From NCBI GenBank assembly GCA_937922085.1, contig CAKZVD010000003.1:62001-126000 (forward strand): a DNA stretch of 64,000 nt. Reading direction: 5' to 3'. Under the pieces are notes generated by a model, which was not told the DNA's origin, did not search any database, and was given only the letters and a program-made list of their open reading frames with translations. Below are positions 1 through 7,001 of this stretch, piece by piece; position 1 is the stretch's first letter, and every line of letters begins with the position of its first letter. A program made the position numbers and the translations under genes. The DNA is from an uncultured Tenacibaculum sp. GTDB taxonomy: Bacteria; Bacteroidota; Bacteroidia; Flavobacteriales; Flavobacteriaceae.

Positions 1-431
1 GAAAAAAAAAGTTCATAATTTATGTTCATATTTTTTTTAAAAAACTTTTTTATATCAAAAAATAGTTTATATTTATCAAATCTTATTAGATAAGTTAAAT
101 GAAACGTTTTGCTTATTTCGCGAACAATTTTTCTTGGAAGATTAAAAATTGTTTAGTGTTTTGGAAACACAACGGAAAAATTAAGGTATCTTCCTATTTT
201 CATAAATATTCTTTACCACTGAATTTTTACAGACAGTGCGGTGATTGTTTGGCTTTACGAGTCTAACTTACTATTCATTTTATTTTAATAAAAACAAATT
301 GAAGCTATTTTACATAGCTTAATATCCTTGTTTTTAATTCGTTTAAAAAGTTCTAGCATTAAGATAATGTTATAACTTCTTTTTGAATAATTTCTCTGTA
401 CACTAAATACAGATATAATATAACTTATAAA
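1..431. other. Left-edge intergenic region with hairpins
   Basis: No convincing gene lies here. The stretch is very AT-rich but holds two adjacent stem-loops: a 10-bp stem at 123-132/144-153 with an 11-nt loop, and a 6-bp stem at 156-161/165-170 with a 3-nt loop. A third (7-bp stem, 302-308/314-320) follows. An ATG at 99 opens a 55-codon frame ending at 266 that contains a CxxC near its end, but it spans the hairpins and resembles nothing I know. The region is either a structured leader/small RNA ahead of the polyamine operon, or a tiny protein; I cannot decide. Confidence 0.35.
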
Positions 432-1823
432 ATGAATACTAAGTATATAGATTTAATAGAACAAACTTTTGATTTTCCTCAGAAGGAATTTCACACGAAA
501 AATAATCAGTTATTTTTCCATAATATAAATATGATGGAGTTAGTGAAACAATATGGAACTCCCTTAAAATTTACTTATTTACCAAAAATATCTGAAAACA
601 TTAATAGAGCCAAATATTGGTTTAATAAGGCTATAGAAAAGAATGATTATAAAGGAACTTATAATTATAGTTATTGTACAAAAAGTTCACATTTTAAACA
701 TGTCTTAAAAGAGGCATTAAAAAATGATATTCATATAGAAACTTCTTCTGCTTTTGATATAGATATTATTAAATCTCTAAAACAAGAAGGAAAATTAAGT
801 AATGATACTTACGTCTTATGTAATGGTTTTAAGAGAGATCAATATATTGCAAATATTGCAAGTTTAATTGATAGTGGACATACGAACTGCATTCCTATTA
901 TCGATAATTATGAAGAATTAAATTTAATTTTAGAAGAAACTAAAAGTAAATTTAAAATTGGTATTCGTATAGCTTCTGAGGAAGAGCCTAAGTTTGAGTT
1001 TTATACGAGTCGTTTAGGAATAGGCTATAAAAACATTGTCTCGTTTTATGAACGTGAAATCTCAAATAACCCTCAAGCAGAACTGAAAATGCTACACTTT
1101 TTTATAAACACAGGTATAAAAGACAATGCATACTATTGGAATGAATTATTAAAATGCTTGAATGTATATATTGAACTTAAAAAGGTATGCCCAACATTAG
1201 ACAGCTTAAATATAGGAGGTGGATTTCCTATAAAAAATTCATTAGGATTTGATTATGATTATGAATACATAGTTGATGAAATTATTAATCAAATAAATGT
1301 AGCATGTAAAGAAGCAGAAGTAGATGTACCTAATATTTTTACTGAATTTGGAAGTTTCACTGTAGGTGAAGCTGGTGGTGCTGTATATGAAGTTTTATAC
1401 CAAAAGAAACAAAATGATCGTGAAAAATGGAATATGATTAACTCATCATTCATAACTACTTTACCTGATGCTTGGGCAATAAATAAGCGCTTTATAATGC
1501 TTCCTTTAAATAAGTGGAATGAGAAGTATGAACGTGTTTTATTAGGGGGGTTAACATGTGACAGTGATGATTATTATAATTCAGAACAACACGTAAATGG
1601 TATCTATTTACCTATTTATGAAAAAGAAAGACCTTTATATGTGGGCTTTTTTAACACAGGAGCTTATCAAGAAACCATAGGTGGTTTTGGAGGTCTTCAA
1701 CATTGCCTTATTCCAAATCCAAAACATATTTTAATTGATAAAAGTGAAAAAGGATATTTAACTACAAAATTATTTAAAGAACAACAAAAAAGTGAAGAAC
1801 TATTATCAATCTTAGGATACTAG
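432..1823 (+). CDS. speA: Arginine decarboxylase (biosynthetic, SpeA-like, short form)
   Basis: Decarboxylates arginine to agmatine, the first step of putrescine synthesis in the cytoplasm. It is a PLP enzyme of fold type III (alanine-racemase-like barrel). K84 in the YxYCTK segment is the probable Schiff-base lysine. A glycine-rich phosphate loop IGGGFP lies at 261-266, E305 sits in TEFGS, and C376 in TCDSDD matches the substrate-side cysteine of the family. At 463 residues it is shorter than the E. coli SpeA type (over 600), as is usual in Flavobacteriia. An agmatinase gene follows after 17 bp, so the two steps from arginine to putrescine are in one operon. The ATG at 432 gives the expected family N-terminus. 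Confidence 0.88.
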   Translation: MNTKYIDLIEQTFDFPQKEFHTKNNQLFFHNINMMELVKQYGTPLKFTYLPKISENINRAKYWFNKAIEKNDYKGTYNYSYCTKSSHFKHVLKEALKNDIHIETSSAFDIDIIKSLKQEGKLSNDTYVLCNGFKRDQYIANIASLIDSGHTNCIPIIDNYEELNLILEETKSKFKIGIRIASEEEPKFEFYTSRLGIGYKNIVSFYEREISNNPQAELKMLHFFINTGIKDNAYYWNELLKCLNVYIELKKVCPTLDSLNIGGGFPIKNSLGFDYDYEYIVDEIINQINVACKEAEVDVPNIFTEFGSFTVGEAGGAVYEVLYQKKQNDREKWNMINSSFITTLPDAWAINKRFIMLPLNKWNEKYERVLLGGLTCDSDDYYNSEQHVNGIYLPIYEKERPLYVGFFNTGAYQETIGGFGGLQHCLIPNPKHILIDKSEKGYLTTKLFKEQQKSEELLSILGY

Positions 1824-1840
1824 TTATAAAAGATAAAATC

Positions 1841-2782
1841 ATGACAACAAAAAATTATGCAGGTATTCCTGATAAATATGGGAAATTAGAAAATGCAAAA
1901 ATTGTATTAATTCCTGTCCCTTATGACGGAACAAGCACTTGGCAAAAAGGGGCTGATAAAGGACCAAAAGCATTCTTAGAAGCTTCAGAAAACATGGAGT
2001 TATATGACATAGAAACCAATAGTGAAGTATATAAGGAAGGAATTTATTTAGCGGATGCCATTACTGAAAATAGATCACCAGGAGCTATGGTAGAGGAAGT
2101 GCATTCAATTACAAAAAAATATATTAATAAAAATAAATTTGTAACACTTTTTGGTGGAGAGCATTCAATATCTATCGGTACTATTCGAGCTTTTAATGAA
2201 TGCTTTAACAATTTAACAGTATTACATATAGATGCACACGCTGATTTACGCAAAGAATATGAAGGTAGTAGTTGTAATCATGCGTGTGCTTTATATGAAG
2301 CAAATCAAACTACTAATTTAGTTCAGGTTGGTATCCGCAGTATGGATATTTCTGAAAGATCGTCAATGAATCTTGATAAAGTTTTTTTTGCTCATGATAT
2401 GGCAATAAATGAATATTGGATGGACGATGTTTTAGATCAATTAACAGGTAATGTGTTTATTACTTTTGATTTAGATGCTTTAGATCCCTCGTTATTACCC
2501 TCAACAGGAACACCCGAACCAGGAGGTCTTTTATACTATGAAACCTTAGATTTTTTAAGGAAAGTATTTACTGAAAGAAATGTAGTAGGTTTTGATATTG
2601 TGGAACTTTGTCCTAATTCAAATGAAAAATCTTCAGATTTCCTTGCTGCAAAATTATATTACAAAATGCTTAGTTATAAATTTTCTTCTAAAATGGAGGA
2701 TGAAGAAGATTATGCTGATGATAAAAATTCTCCTTTTCATCAATTATCAAAATTTAAAGATAAAGAAGAAGAAGAATATTAA
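1841..2782 (+). CDS. speB: Agmatinase (ureohydrolase family)
   Basis: Hydrolyses agmatine to putrescine and urea with a binuclear manganese centre. The metal-ligand motifs are all visible: GGEH at 105-108, DAHAD at 131-135, and FDLDALDPS with D210 and D212. At 313 residues the length is normal for the arginase/agmatinase family. It lies in the same operon as the arginine decarboxylase, and only 2 bp separate its stop from the next start, suggesting translational coupling. The C-terminal tail after about residue 285 is highly acidic and lysine-rich, a lineage-specific extension. Arginase or guanidinobutyrase would be alternatives by family alone, but the neighbour makes agmatine by far the likeliest substrate. 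Confidence 0.88.
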   Translation: MTTKNYAGIPDKYGKLENAKIVLIPVPYDGTSTWQKGADKGPKAFLEASENMELYDIETNSEVYKEGIYLADAITENRSPGAMVEEVHSITKKYINKNKFVTLFGGEHSISIGTIRAFNECFNNLTVLHIDAHADLRKEYEGSSCNHACALYEANQTTNLVQVGIRSMDISERSSMNLDKVFFAHDMAINEYWMDDVLDQLTGNVFITFDLDALDPSLLPSTGTPEPGGLLYYETLDFLRKVFTERNVVGFDIVELCPNSNEKSSDFLAAKLYYKMLSYKFSSKMEDEEDYADDKNSPFHQLSKFKDKEEEEY

Positions 2783-2784
2783 AA

Positions 2785-3561
2785 ATGAACTCAATTGTTA
2801 AAGCATATCATTTAGAAAGTCAATTAGAATTAAACAAAACACGAAAATGGTTTGAAAAATATGAATTATTAAAAAGAGAGCACACCTTTTTATTATACAG
2901 GATTAATGATGATTCTTATGTATATATTAAGGATTATGGAAGCATTGTTTTTTTTAATTGTAAAGAAGGTTTTATTTATTTACTTATCCAATATTTATTA
3001 GGAAAAGAAACGAAAATTAACAAACTACCTTCTGAAGAGTTTCAAATTAAACTAAATGATTTTATTGAAGTTGATTTTGGTAACATTGAGGTTAAAGAGA
3101 TTAATTATGATGTTGTACATGTAATCATGTTGAATTTAGCACAATCGGTTGCATTAATGAACTATGTAAATAAAACTTCTGAATTACATGATAAAACACT
3201 TGTGTATTCTAAGCAATTAGAGAGAACAGGAAATTTTAAACTTTCTAAAATTCAAATGCGAAAATTTATTGGAAAAACAATGAATCTTAAAAATAGTATT
3301 GCTGAAGATCTTTTTGTTTTTGATTCACCCGATGTTGCTTGGAATAGTAAAGATTTGTCTGATTTAGATTATAAATTAAAAAATGAATTAGACATTCTCA
3401 AACGACATCAAGGTATTCAAAACAGTTTAAATGTAATTAAAGAAAATTTAGATTTATTTAAAGACATATTACAACATAAATATAGTAGCCTATTAGAATG
3501 GATTATTATTATTTTAATCCTATTTGAAGTAATTCAAGTTATAGTAGAAAAAGTAATCTAA
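2785..3561 (+). CDS. RMD1/YagE family protein (DUF155)
   Basis: A 258-residue protein of the RMD1 (DUF155) family, whose eukaryotic members include the mitochondrial RMND1 protein; no enzymatic activity is established. The soluble N-terminal and middle parts are followed by a single hydrophobic segment close to the C-terminus (LEWIIIILILFEVIQ, about residues 236-250), the hallmark of this family, so the protein is tail-anchored in the inner membrane. It starts 2 bp after the agmatinase stop and is therefore part of the polyamine operon. Its role there is unknown; the association may be incidental co-transcription. Confidence 0.72.
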   Translation: MNSIVKAYHLESQLELNKTRKWFEKYELLKREHTFLLYRINDDSYVYIKDYGSIVFFNCKEGFIYLLIQYLLGKETKINKLPSEEFQIKLNDFIEVDFGNIEVKEINYDVVHVIMLNLAQSVALMNYVNKTSELHDKTLVYSKQLERTGNFKLSKIQMRKFIGKTMNLKNSIAEDLFVFDSPDVAWNSKDLSDLDYKLKNELDILKRHQGIQNSLNVIKENLDLFKDILQHKYSSLLEWIIIILILFEVIQVIVEKVI

Positions 3562-3598
3562 ATAATAAAATATAAAAGAACTTTAAAGAGTTTAAGTA

Positions 3599-4579
3599 AT
3601 GATAAATACTAACAACCATCCGATTTCTGAATTCATAGAAAACTATTTTTTACATTTTAATGCTGCTGCATTAGTAGATGCAGCAAAAGGATATGAAGCG
3701 CAATTAGAACAAGGTTCTAAAATGTTAGTTTCATTAGCAGGAGCTATGAGTACTGCTGAATTAGGAAAAATTTTCTCAGAAATGATTCGCCAAGATAAGG
3801 TGCATATTATTTCATGTACTGGCGCTAATTTAGAAGAGGATATCATGAATTTGGTAGCTCATTCACATTATAAAAGAATTCCTAATTATAGAGATTTGAC
3901 ACCTCAAGATGAATGGGATTTATTATTAAAAGGTTTAAATCGTGTAACAGATACTTGTATTCCTGAAGAAGAAGCTTTTAGAAGACTACAAAAACATATT
4001 TTTAAAATATGGAAAGAGGCTGAAGAAGAGGGGGAACGTTATTTTCCGCATGAATTTATGTATAAATTGTTACTCTCTGGAGTCTTAGAAGAGTATTATG
4101 AAATAGACATTAAAGATTCATGGATGTTTGCTGCTGCTGAAAAGAATTTACCAATGGTAGTTCCAGGATGGGAAGATTCTACAATGGGAAATATTTTTGC
4201 TTCTTATGTTTTAAAAGGACAATTAAAAGCTTCTACAATGAAATCTGGAATAGAATATATGACCTTTTTAGCTGATTGGTATACAGATAATTCTGAAAAT
4301 GGAATAGGATTTTTTCAAATTGGAGGAGGAATAGCAGGAGATTTCCCTATTTGTGTTGTCCCAATGTTATATCAAGATATGGAAAGAGAAAGTACTCCAT
4401 TTTGGAGTTATTTCTGTCAGATATCCGATTCAACAACAAGTTATGGTTCTTATTCTGGAGCAGTACCTAATGAAAAAATAACATGGGGTAAATTAGATAT
4501 TGAGACCCCTAGTTTCATTATTGAGAGTGACGCAACCATAGTTGCTCCTTTAGTTTTTGCGTATTTATTAAAAATGTAA
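3599..4579 (+). CDS. Deoxyhypusine synthase-like enzyme (probable polyamine aminobutyl transferase)
   Basis: A 326-residue homologue of deoxyhypusine synthase, an NAD-dependent enzyme that moves the aminobutyl arm of spermidine onto a lysine in eukaryotic eIF5A. Bacteria lack eIF5A, so bacterial homologues are thought to make small polyamines such as homospermidine. The key region is preserved: SYSGAVPNEKITWGKL aligns with the human active-site stretch, and W296 and K298 correspond to human W327 and catalytic K329. GFFQIGGG resembles the nucleotide-binding glycine stretch. It lies 37 bp after the RMD1 gene in the operon that makes putrescine, so a putrescine-to-homospermidine type reaction fits. 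The exact substrate is inference. Confidence 0.75.
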   Translation: MINTNNHPISEFIENYFLHFNAAALVDAAKGYEAQLEQGSKMLVSLAGAMSTAELGKIFSEMIRQDKVHIISCTGANLEEDIMNLVAHSHYKRIPNYRDLTPQDEWDLLLKGLNRVTDTCIPEEEAFRRLQKHIFKIWKEAEEEGERYFPHEFMYKLLLSGVLEEYYEIDIKDSWMFAAAEKNLPMVVPGWEDSTMGNIFASYVLKGQLKASTMKSGIEYMTFLADWYTDNSENGIGFFQIGGGIAGDFPICVVPMLYQDMERESTPFWSYFCQISDSTTSYGSYSGAVPNEKITWGKLDIETPSFIIESDATIVAPLVFAYLLKM

Positions 4580-4592
4580 ATTTCAAAACAAC

Positions 4593-4733
4593 ATGAAAAG
4601 AATAATTGTTGATTATGCAAAATTAACTACTAATATTTTAGATTTATTGGTAGATAAATATCCTGACGGATATAATTCTGAAGATAGTTTTGATGATTTT
4701 AACGAACTAGATATAAAAGGTGATTATAATTAA
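4593..4733 (+). CDS. Small acidic protein (46 aa), tail of polyamine operon
   Basis: An ATG 13 bp after the preceding stop opens a 46-codon frame, starting MKRIIVDYAKLTTNILDLLV and ending with an Asp-rich tail. The start resembles small conserved flavobacterial proteins that I recall as starting MKRIVVDYKKLT and running to about 75 residues; if that memory is right, this copy is shortened. It is on the operon strand, ends 16 bp before the next ATG and has a normal amino-acid composition, so I believe it is expressed. Function is unknown. Confidence 0.55.
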   Translation: MKRIIVDYAKLTTNILDLLVDKYPDGYNSEDSFDDFNELDIKGDYN

Positions 4734-4749
4734 AATTTAATTAAAGAAT

Positions 4750-5160
4750 ATGAATGCAACATTTCACATATCACTTCCTTGTAAAAACATAGAAGCAACT
4801 AAAAAATTTTATACAGAAGAATTAGGTTTCTCTATAGGGAGAAGCACTAGTAATTGGTTAGATGTAAATTTATTTGAGAATCAACTAACTTTTGTTTTAG
4901 CAGATAGTTTTGATTTCAAGTATCTCTATTACTCTCTAGAAAAAGAAGCCATTCCATCATTTCATTTTGGAGTGGTTTTAGAAAATGAAGAATGGGATAA
5001 TATGTATAATCGAATTAATCCTTGGTCAACAGATGATATTGTTAAAAGAACATTTTTTGAAGATAAACAAGGAGAACAAAGTTCTTTTTTTGTTAAAGAC
5101 CCTAATGATTATTTCATAGAGTTTAAAACCTTTAAGAAATACAACGAAATTTTCATGTAA
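4750..5160 (+). CDS. VOC (glyoxalase/bleomycin-resistance) family protein
   Basis: A 136-residue protein of the vicinal-oxygen-chelate fold: two beta-alpha-beta-beta-beta modules, starting with NATFHISLPCKNIEATKKFY and closing with DPNDYFIEFKTF, the strand that usually carries the metal-binding glutamate. Possible ligands are H6, H72 and the Glu of FIEF. VOC proteins include dioxygenases, glyoxalases and antibiotic-binding proteins, so the reaction cannot be named. It follows the polyamine operon on the same strand 16 bp after the small acidic gene and may be its last member. Confidence 0.72.
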   Translation: MNATFHISLPCKNIEATKKFYTEELGFSIGRSTSNWLDVNLFENQLTFVLADSFDFKYLYYSLEKEAIPSFHFGVVLENEEWDNMYNRINPWSTDDIVKRTFFEDKQGEQSSFFVKDPNDYFIEFKTFKKYNEIFM

Positions 5161-5166
5161 CAGCCT

Positions 5167-5424
5167 ATGTATTATAATGCTTATCAAACAGTATCTATAA
5201 TAGGCGTATATCTAGGATATAAAAACGGTTATTTTATTTTTGAATTACAGAATGGAGATATCATTGATTTTGATCAAATTAACATGAAGATTCTTGATGA
5301 ATTTGATTTAAACACTAATCAATACAAAAACACTACGTTTAAAATTGAGTATAAAGAAATTTTTGATGATTTAGATGATGAAGAAATAATCATTTTTAAA
5401 TTAGAAAATATAGATTTTATATAA
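5167..5424 (+). CDS. Hypothetical protein, cytoplasmic member of a local three-gene family
   Basis: An 85-residue acidic protein without a signal peptide, 6 bp after the VOC gene. I do not recognise it from elsewhere, but its layout (a GxYxGYxxxYxF start, an I-D/E-F strand, a long L-x2-F/Y-x-L helix region, then FxIxYxxIxDDxxEEIxI and a final strand) matches that of the two secreted-type proteins encoded at 5890-6222 and 6431-6781 on the other strand. The family is therefore present three times within 1.6 kb. It is followed directly by a strong shared terminator. Confidence 0.55.
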   Translation: MYYNAYQTVSIIGVYLGYKNGYFIFELQNGDIIDFDQINMKILDEFDLNTNQYKNTTFKIEYKEIFDDLDDEEIIIFKLENIDFI

Positions 5425-5430
5425 AAAAAA

Positions 5431-5456
5431 CTCCCTTTCAATATTATGAAAGGGAG
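5431..5456. terminator. Bidirectional intrinsic terminator
   Basis: A perfect 10-bp stem (CTCCCTTTCA / TGAAAGGGAG) with a 6-nt loop lies in the 40-bp gap between two convergent genes. It is preceded by a run of A and followed by a T-rich run, so it can stop transcription from both sides: the polyamine/VOC operon on the plus strand and the TerB-like gene on the minus strand. Confidence 0.85.
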
Positions 5457-5464
5457 CTTTTATT

Positions 5465-5890
5465 TTAAATAATTTTTAAAACTGCTTTATAAGTTTCTAA
5501 ATCAAAATCTCCATTAAAAATTTTAATAGTCTTATTAATAATAGATTTTGCATTTTCTTCATTAAAACCTATTCCAATTGCGTATTTCATTATTAATTTA
5601 TTCTCTTGCTCATCAATACTATGATCTGAATAAATAATCTTAAAAAAATCTAATAATATTTCTAAACGTTTATCAGAACTATACTGAGATTGAATAGGAT
5701 ATTTACTAGTATCTTTAAATATATCTTTATATTCTATATCGGTTATATCTAATTTTTTAGCAAATTGATTAATTAAATTAATTTCATTTTCATTGAAATC
5801 TCCATCAGCTCTCGCTAAACTAACTAACGCAGAAAAATGAGCTACATTATTTCTGTGTTCACTTGACTCAAATAAATCTACAAAACTCAT
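5465..5890 (-). CDS. TerB-like (tellurite resistance family) protein
   Basis: A 141-residue all-helical protein of the TerB-like family. The usual acidic signature is present near the N-terminus (ARADGDFNENEINLI), with a second acidic repeat (YSDHSIDEQENKLI) in the middle, consistent with the pseudo-repeated four-helix TerB fold that binds metal ions. TerB-like proteins occur in stress and phage-defence contexts as well as in tellurite resistance; isolated copies such as this one have no assigned task. Its ATG overlaps the stop of the upstream gene by one base (TAATG), so it is translationally coupled to the small exported protein before it. Confidence 0.7.
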   Translation of the reverse strand: MSFVDLFESSEHRNNVAHFSALVSLARADGDFNENEINLINQFAKKLDITDIEYKDIFKDTSKYPIQSQYSSDKRLEILLDFFKIIYSDHSIDEQENKLIMKYAIGIGFNEENAKSIINKTIKIFNGDFDLETYKAVLKII

Positions 5891-6222
5891 TATATTTCTT
5901 TTTTTATTATTGATTTTAAAATAGGAATATCTATTTCTTCTTTATCATCATAAATATACTCTATAGTTATCTCAAACATTTTTCCTACATATCTATCATC
6001 ATTAAGATTATACTTTTTAAGTAATTCTTCAGAAATTTTTTCAAAAATAAACTCTACTTCATCTTCTAATAATTCATCATAATAAGTAAAGCTATAACCT
6101 ACATCATTATAACCTTTATAAGTAGCTATAAGAGTTTCCAATTCTAAATTAGAGGCTTTTTTATTTGTAGCACTCATAAAGAAGGTTAGTATAAAAATTG
6201 ATTTTAAAACTAATATTTTCAT
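5890..6222 (-). CDS. Hypothetical exported protein, duplicate 1
   Basis: A 110-residue protein with a hydrophobic N-terminus (VLKSIFILTFFMSA) that looks like a signal peptide without a clear lipobox, then an acidic soluble domain with LIATYKGYNDVGYSFTYYDE and EITIEYIYDDKEEI. It is a close paralogue of the next gene upstream (6431-6781); the copies share sequence throughout and the homology continues into their upstream non-coding DNA, so this is a tandem duplication. It is coupled to the TerB-like gene by a 1-bp overlap. I know no function for the family. Confidence 0.6.
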   Translation of the reverse strand: MKILVLKSIFILTFFMSATNKKASNLELETLIATYKGYNDVGYSFTYYDELLEDEVEFIFEKISEELLKKYNLNDDRYVGKMFEITIEYIYDDKEEIDIPILKSIIKKEI

Positions 6223-6259
6223 TTTCTTTAAAAATTTAAATTATAATAATTATAAATTA

Positions 6260-6330
6260 TCTTGGATTTTAACCACAACAAGTCCAAGAAACTTTTAGCA
6301 TAAATTAAATTTTTAATTATGCTCGTGGTT
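6260..6330 (-). ncRNA. Candidate structured leader element, copy 1
   Basis: A 71-nt element lying 38 bp upstream of duplicate 1. On the plus strand it holds TCTTGGA (6260-6266) complementary to TCCAAGA (6283-6289), and AACCAC (6271-6276) complementary to GTGGTT (6325-6330). The two pairings interleave as in a pseudoknot. A third hairpin (AGCAT/ATGCT, 6297-6301/6319-6323, with an AT-rich inner part) sits inside. The paralogous copy at 6819-6889 differs at position 2 of AACCAC and at its exact partner base. Structure is inferred by eye; the transcript would be from the minus strand. Confidence 0.42.
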
Positions 6331-6430
6331 TTAAAGAAAAATAATATTACATAGGCTTCTATTTTAGTTGATTAAAACAATTGATAAATATTAAAACTTA
6401 ATCTTTACTTAAATAAGTATTGAAAACTAA

Positions 6431-6781
6431 TTATATTCCTTCTCTAATTATAAGTTTTAAAATAGGAATTTCAATTTCTTCTTTTTCATTATAAATATAT
6501 TCTAAAGTTACTTTAAATTTTTCTCCTATATATTCATCATTTTTAAGGTTATACTTTTCAAGTAACTCTTTAGAAATTGTTTTAAAAATGATTTCTACTT
6601 CATCTTCTAATAATTTATCAAAATAAGTGAAATTGTAACCTGTATCATCAAAGCCTGTATCATTATAGCCTTCATAAGTAGCAATAAAAGTTTCTAATTC
6701 ATAATTAGGTAAACCTTTTTTTACAGAAAAACCTGTAAGAATAACAAAAATAAGTATTGATTTTAAAACTAGCGTTTTCAT
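6431..6781 (-). CDS. Hypothetical exported protein, duplicate 2
   Basis: A 116-residue paralogue of the protein at 5890-6222, with the same signal-peptide-like start (VLKSILIFVILTG), the same acidic core and a 6-residue insertion that repeats DTGF/DDTG near residue 40. A lineage-specific small exported protein of unknown function. About 100 bp of the upstream non-coding DNA are duplicated with it. The third relative at 5167-5424 lacks the signal peptide, which suggests a family with both cytoplasmic and exported forms. Confidence 0.6.
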   Translation of the reverse strand: MKTLVLKSILIFVILTGFSVKKGLPNYELETFIATYEGYNDTGFDDTGYNFTYFDKLLEDEVEIIFKTISKELLEKYNLKNDEYIGEKFKVTLEYIYNEKEEIEIPILKLIIREGI

Positions 6782-6818
6782 TTTCTTTAAAAATTTAAAT
6801 TACAGTAATTATAAATTA

Positions 6819-6889
6819 TCTTGGAATTTAGCCACAACAAGTCCAAGAAACTTTTAGCATGAATTAAAATTTTAATTATGCTCGTGGCT
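6819..6889 (-). ncRNA. Candidate structured leader element, copy 2
   Basis: Second copy of the 71-nt element, lying 38 bp upstream of duplicate 2. TCTTGGA (6819-6825) can pair with TCCAAGA (6842-6848), and AGCCAC (6830-6835) with GTGGCT (6884-6889). Relative to copy 1 the A-T pair at position 2 of the long stem has become G-C, a compensatory change that keeps the pairing. Spacing between all four segments is the same as in copy 1. Confidence 0.42.
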
Positions 6890-7001
6890 TTAAAGAAAAT
6901 GATATTACATAGGCATTTATTTTTTTATATTGAAAATATGATTAACAGATTTACAATAAGTTAAATGTACTAAAAATTAATAAAAAAAACAATTAAAAAT
7001 A

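Noticed and set aside
2592..2801. 69-codon Lys/Leu/Ile-rich frame overlapping the agmatinase 3' end
   Set aside because: A shifted reading of the agmatinase gene; the agmatinase and RMD1 genes abut within 2 bp and leave no room.
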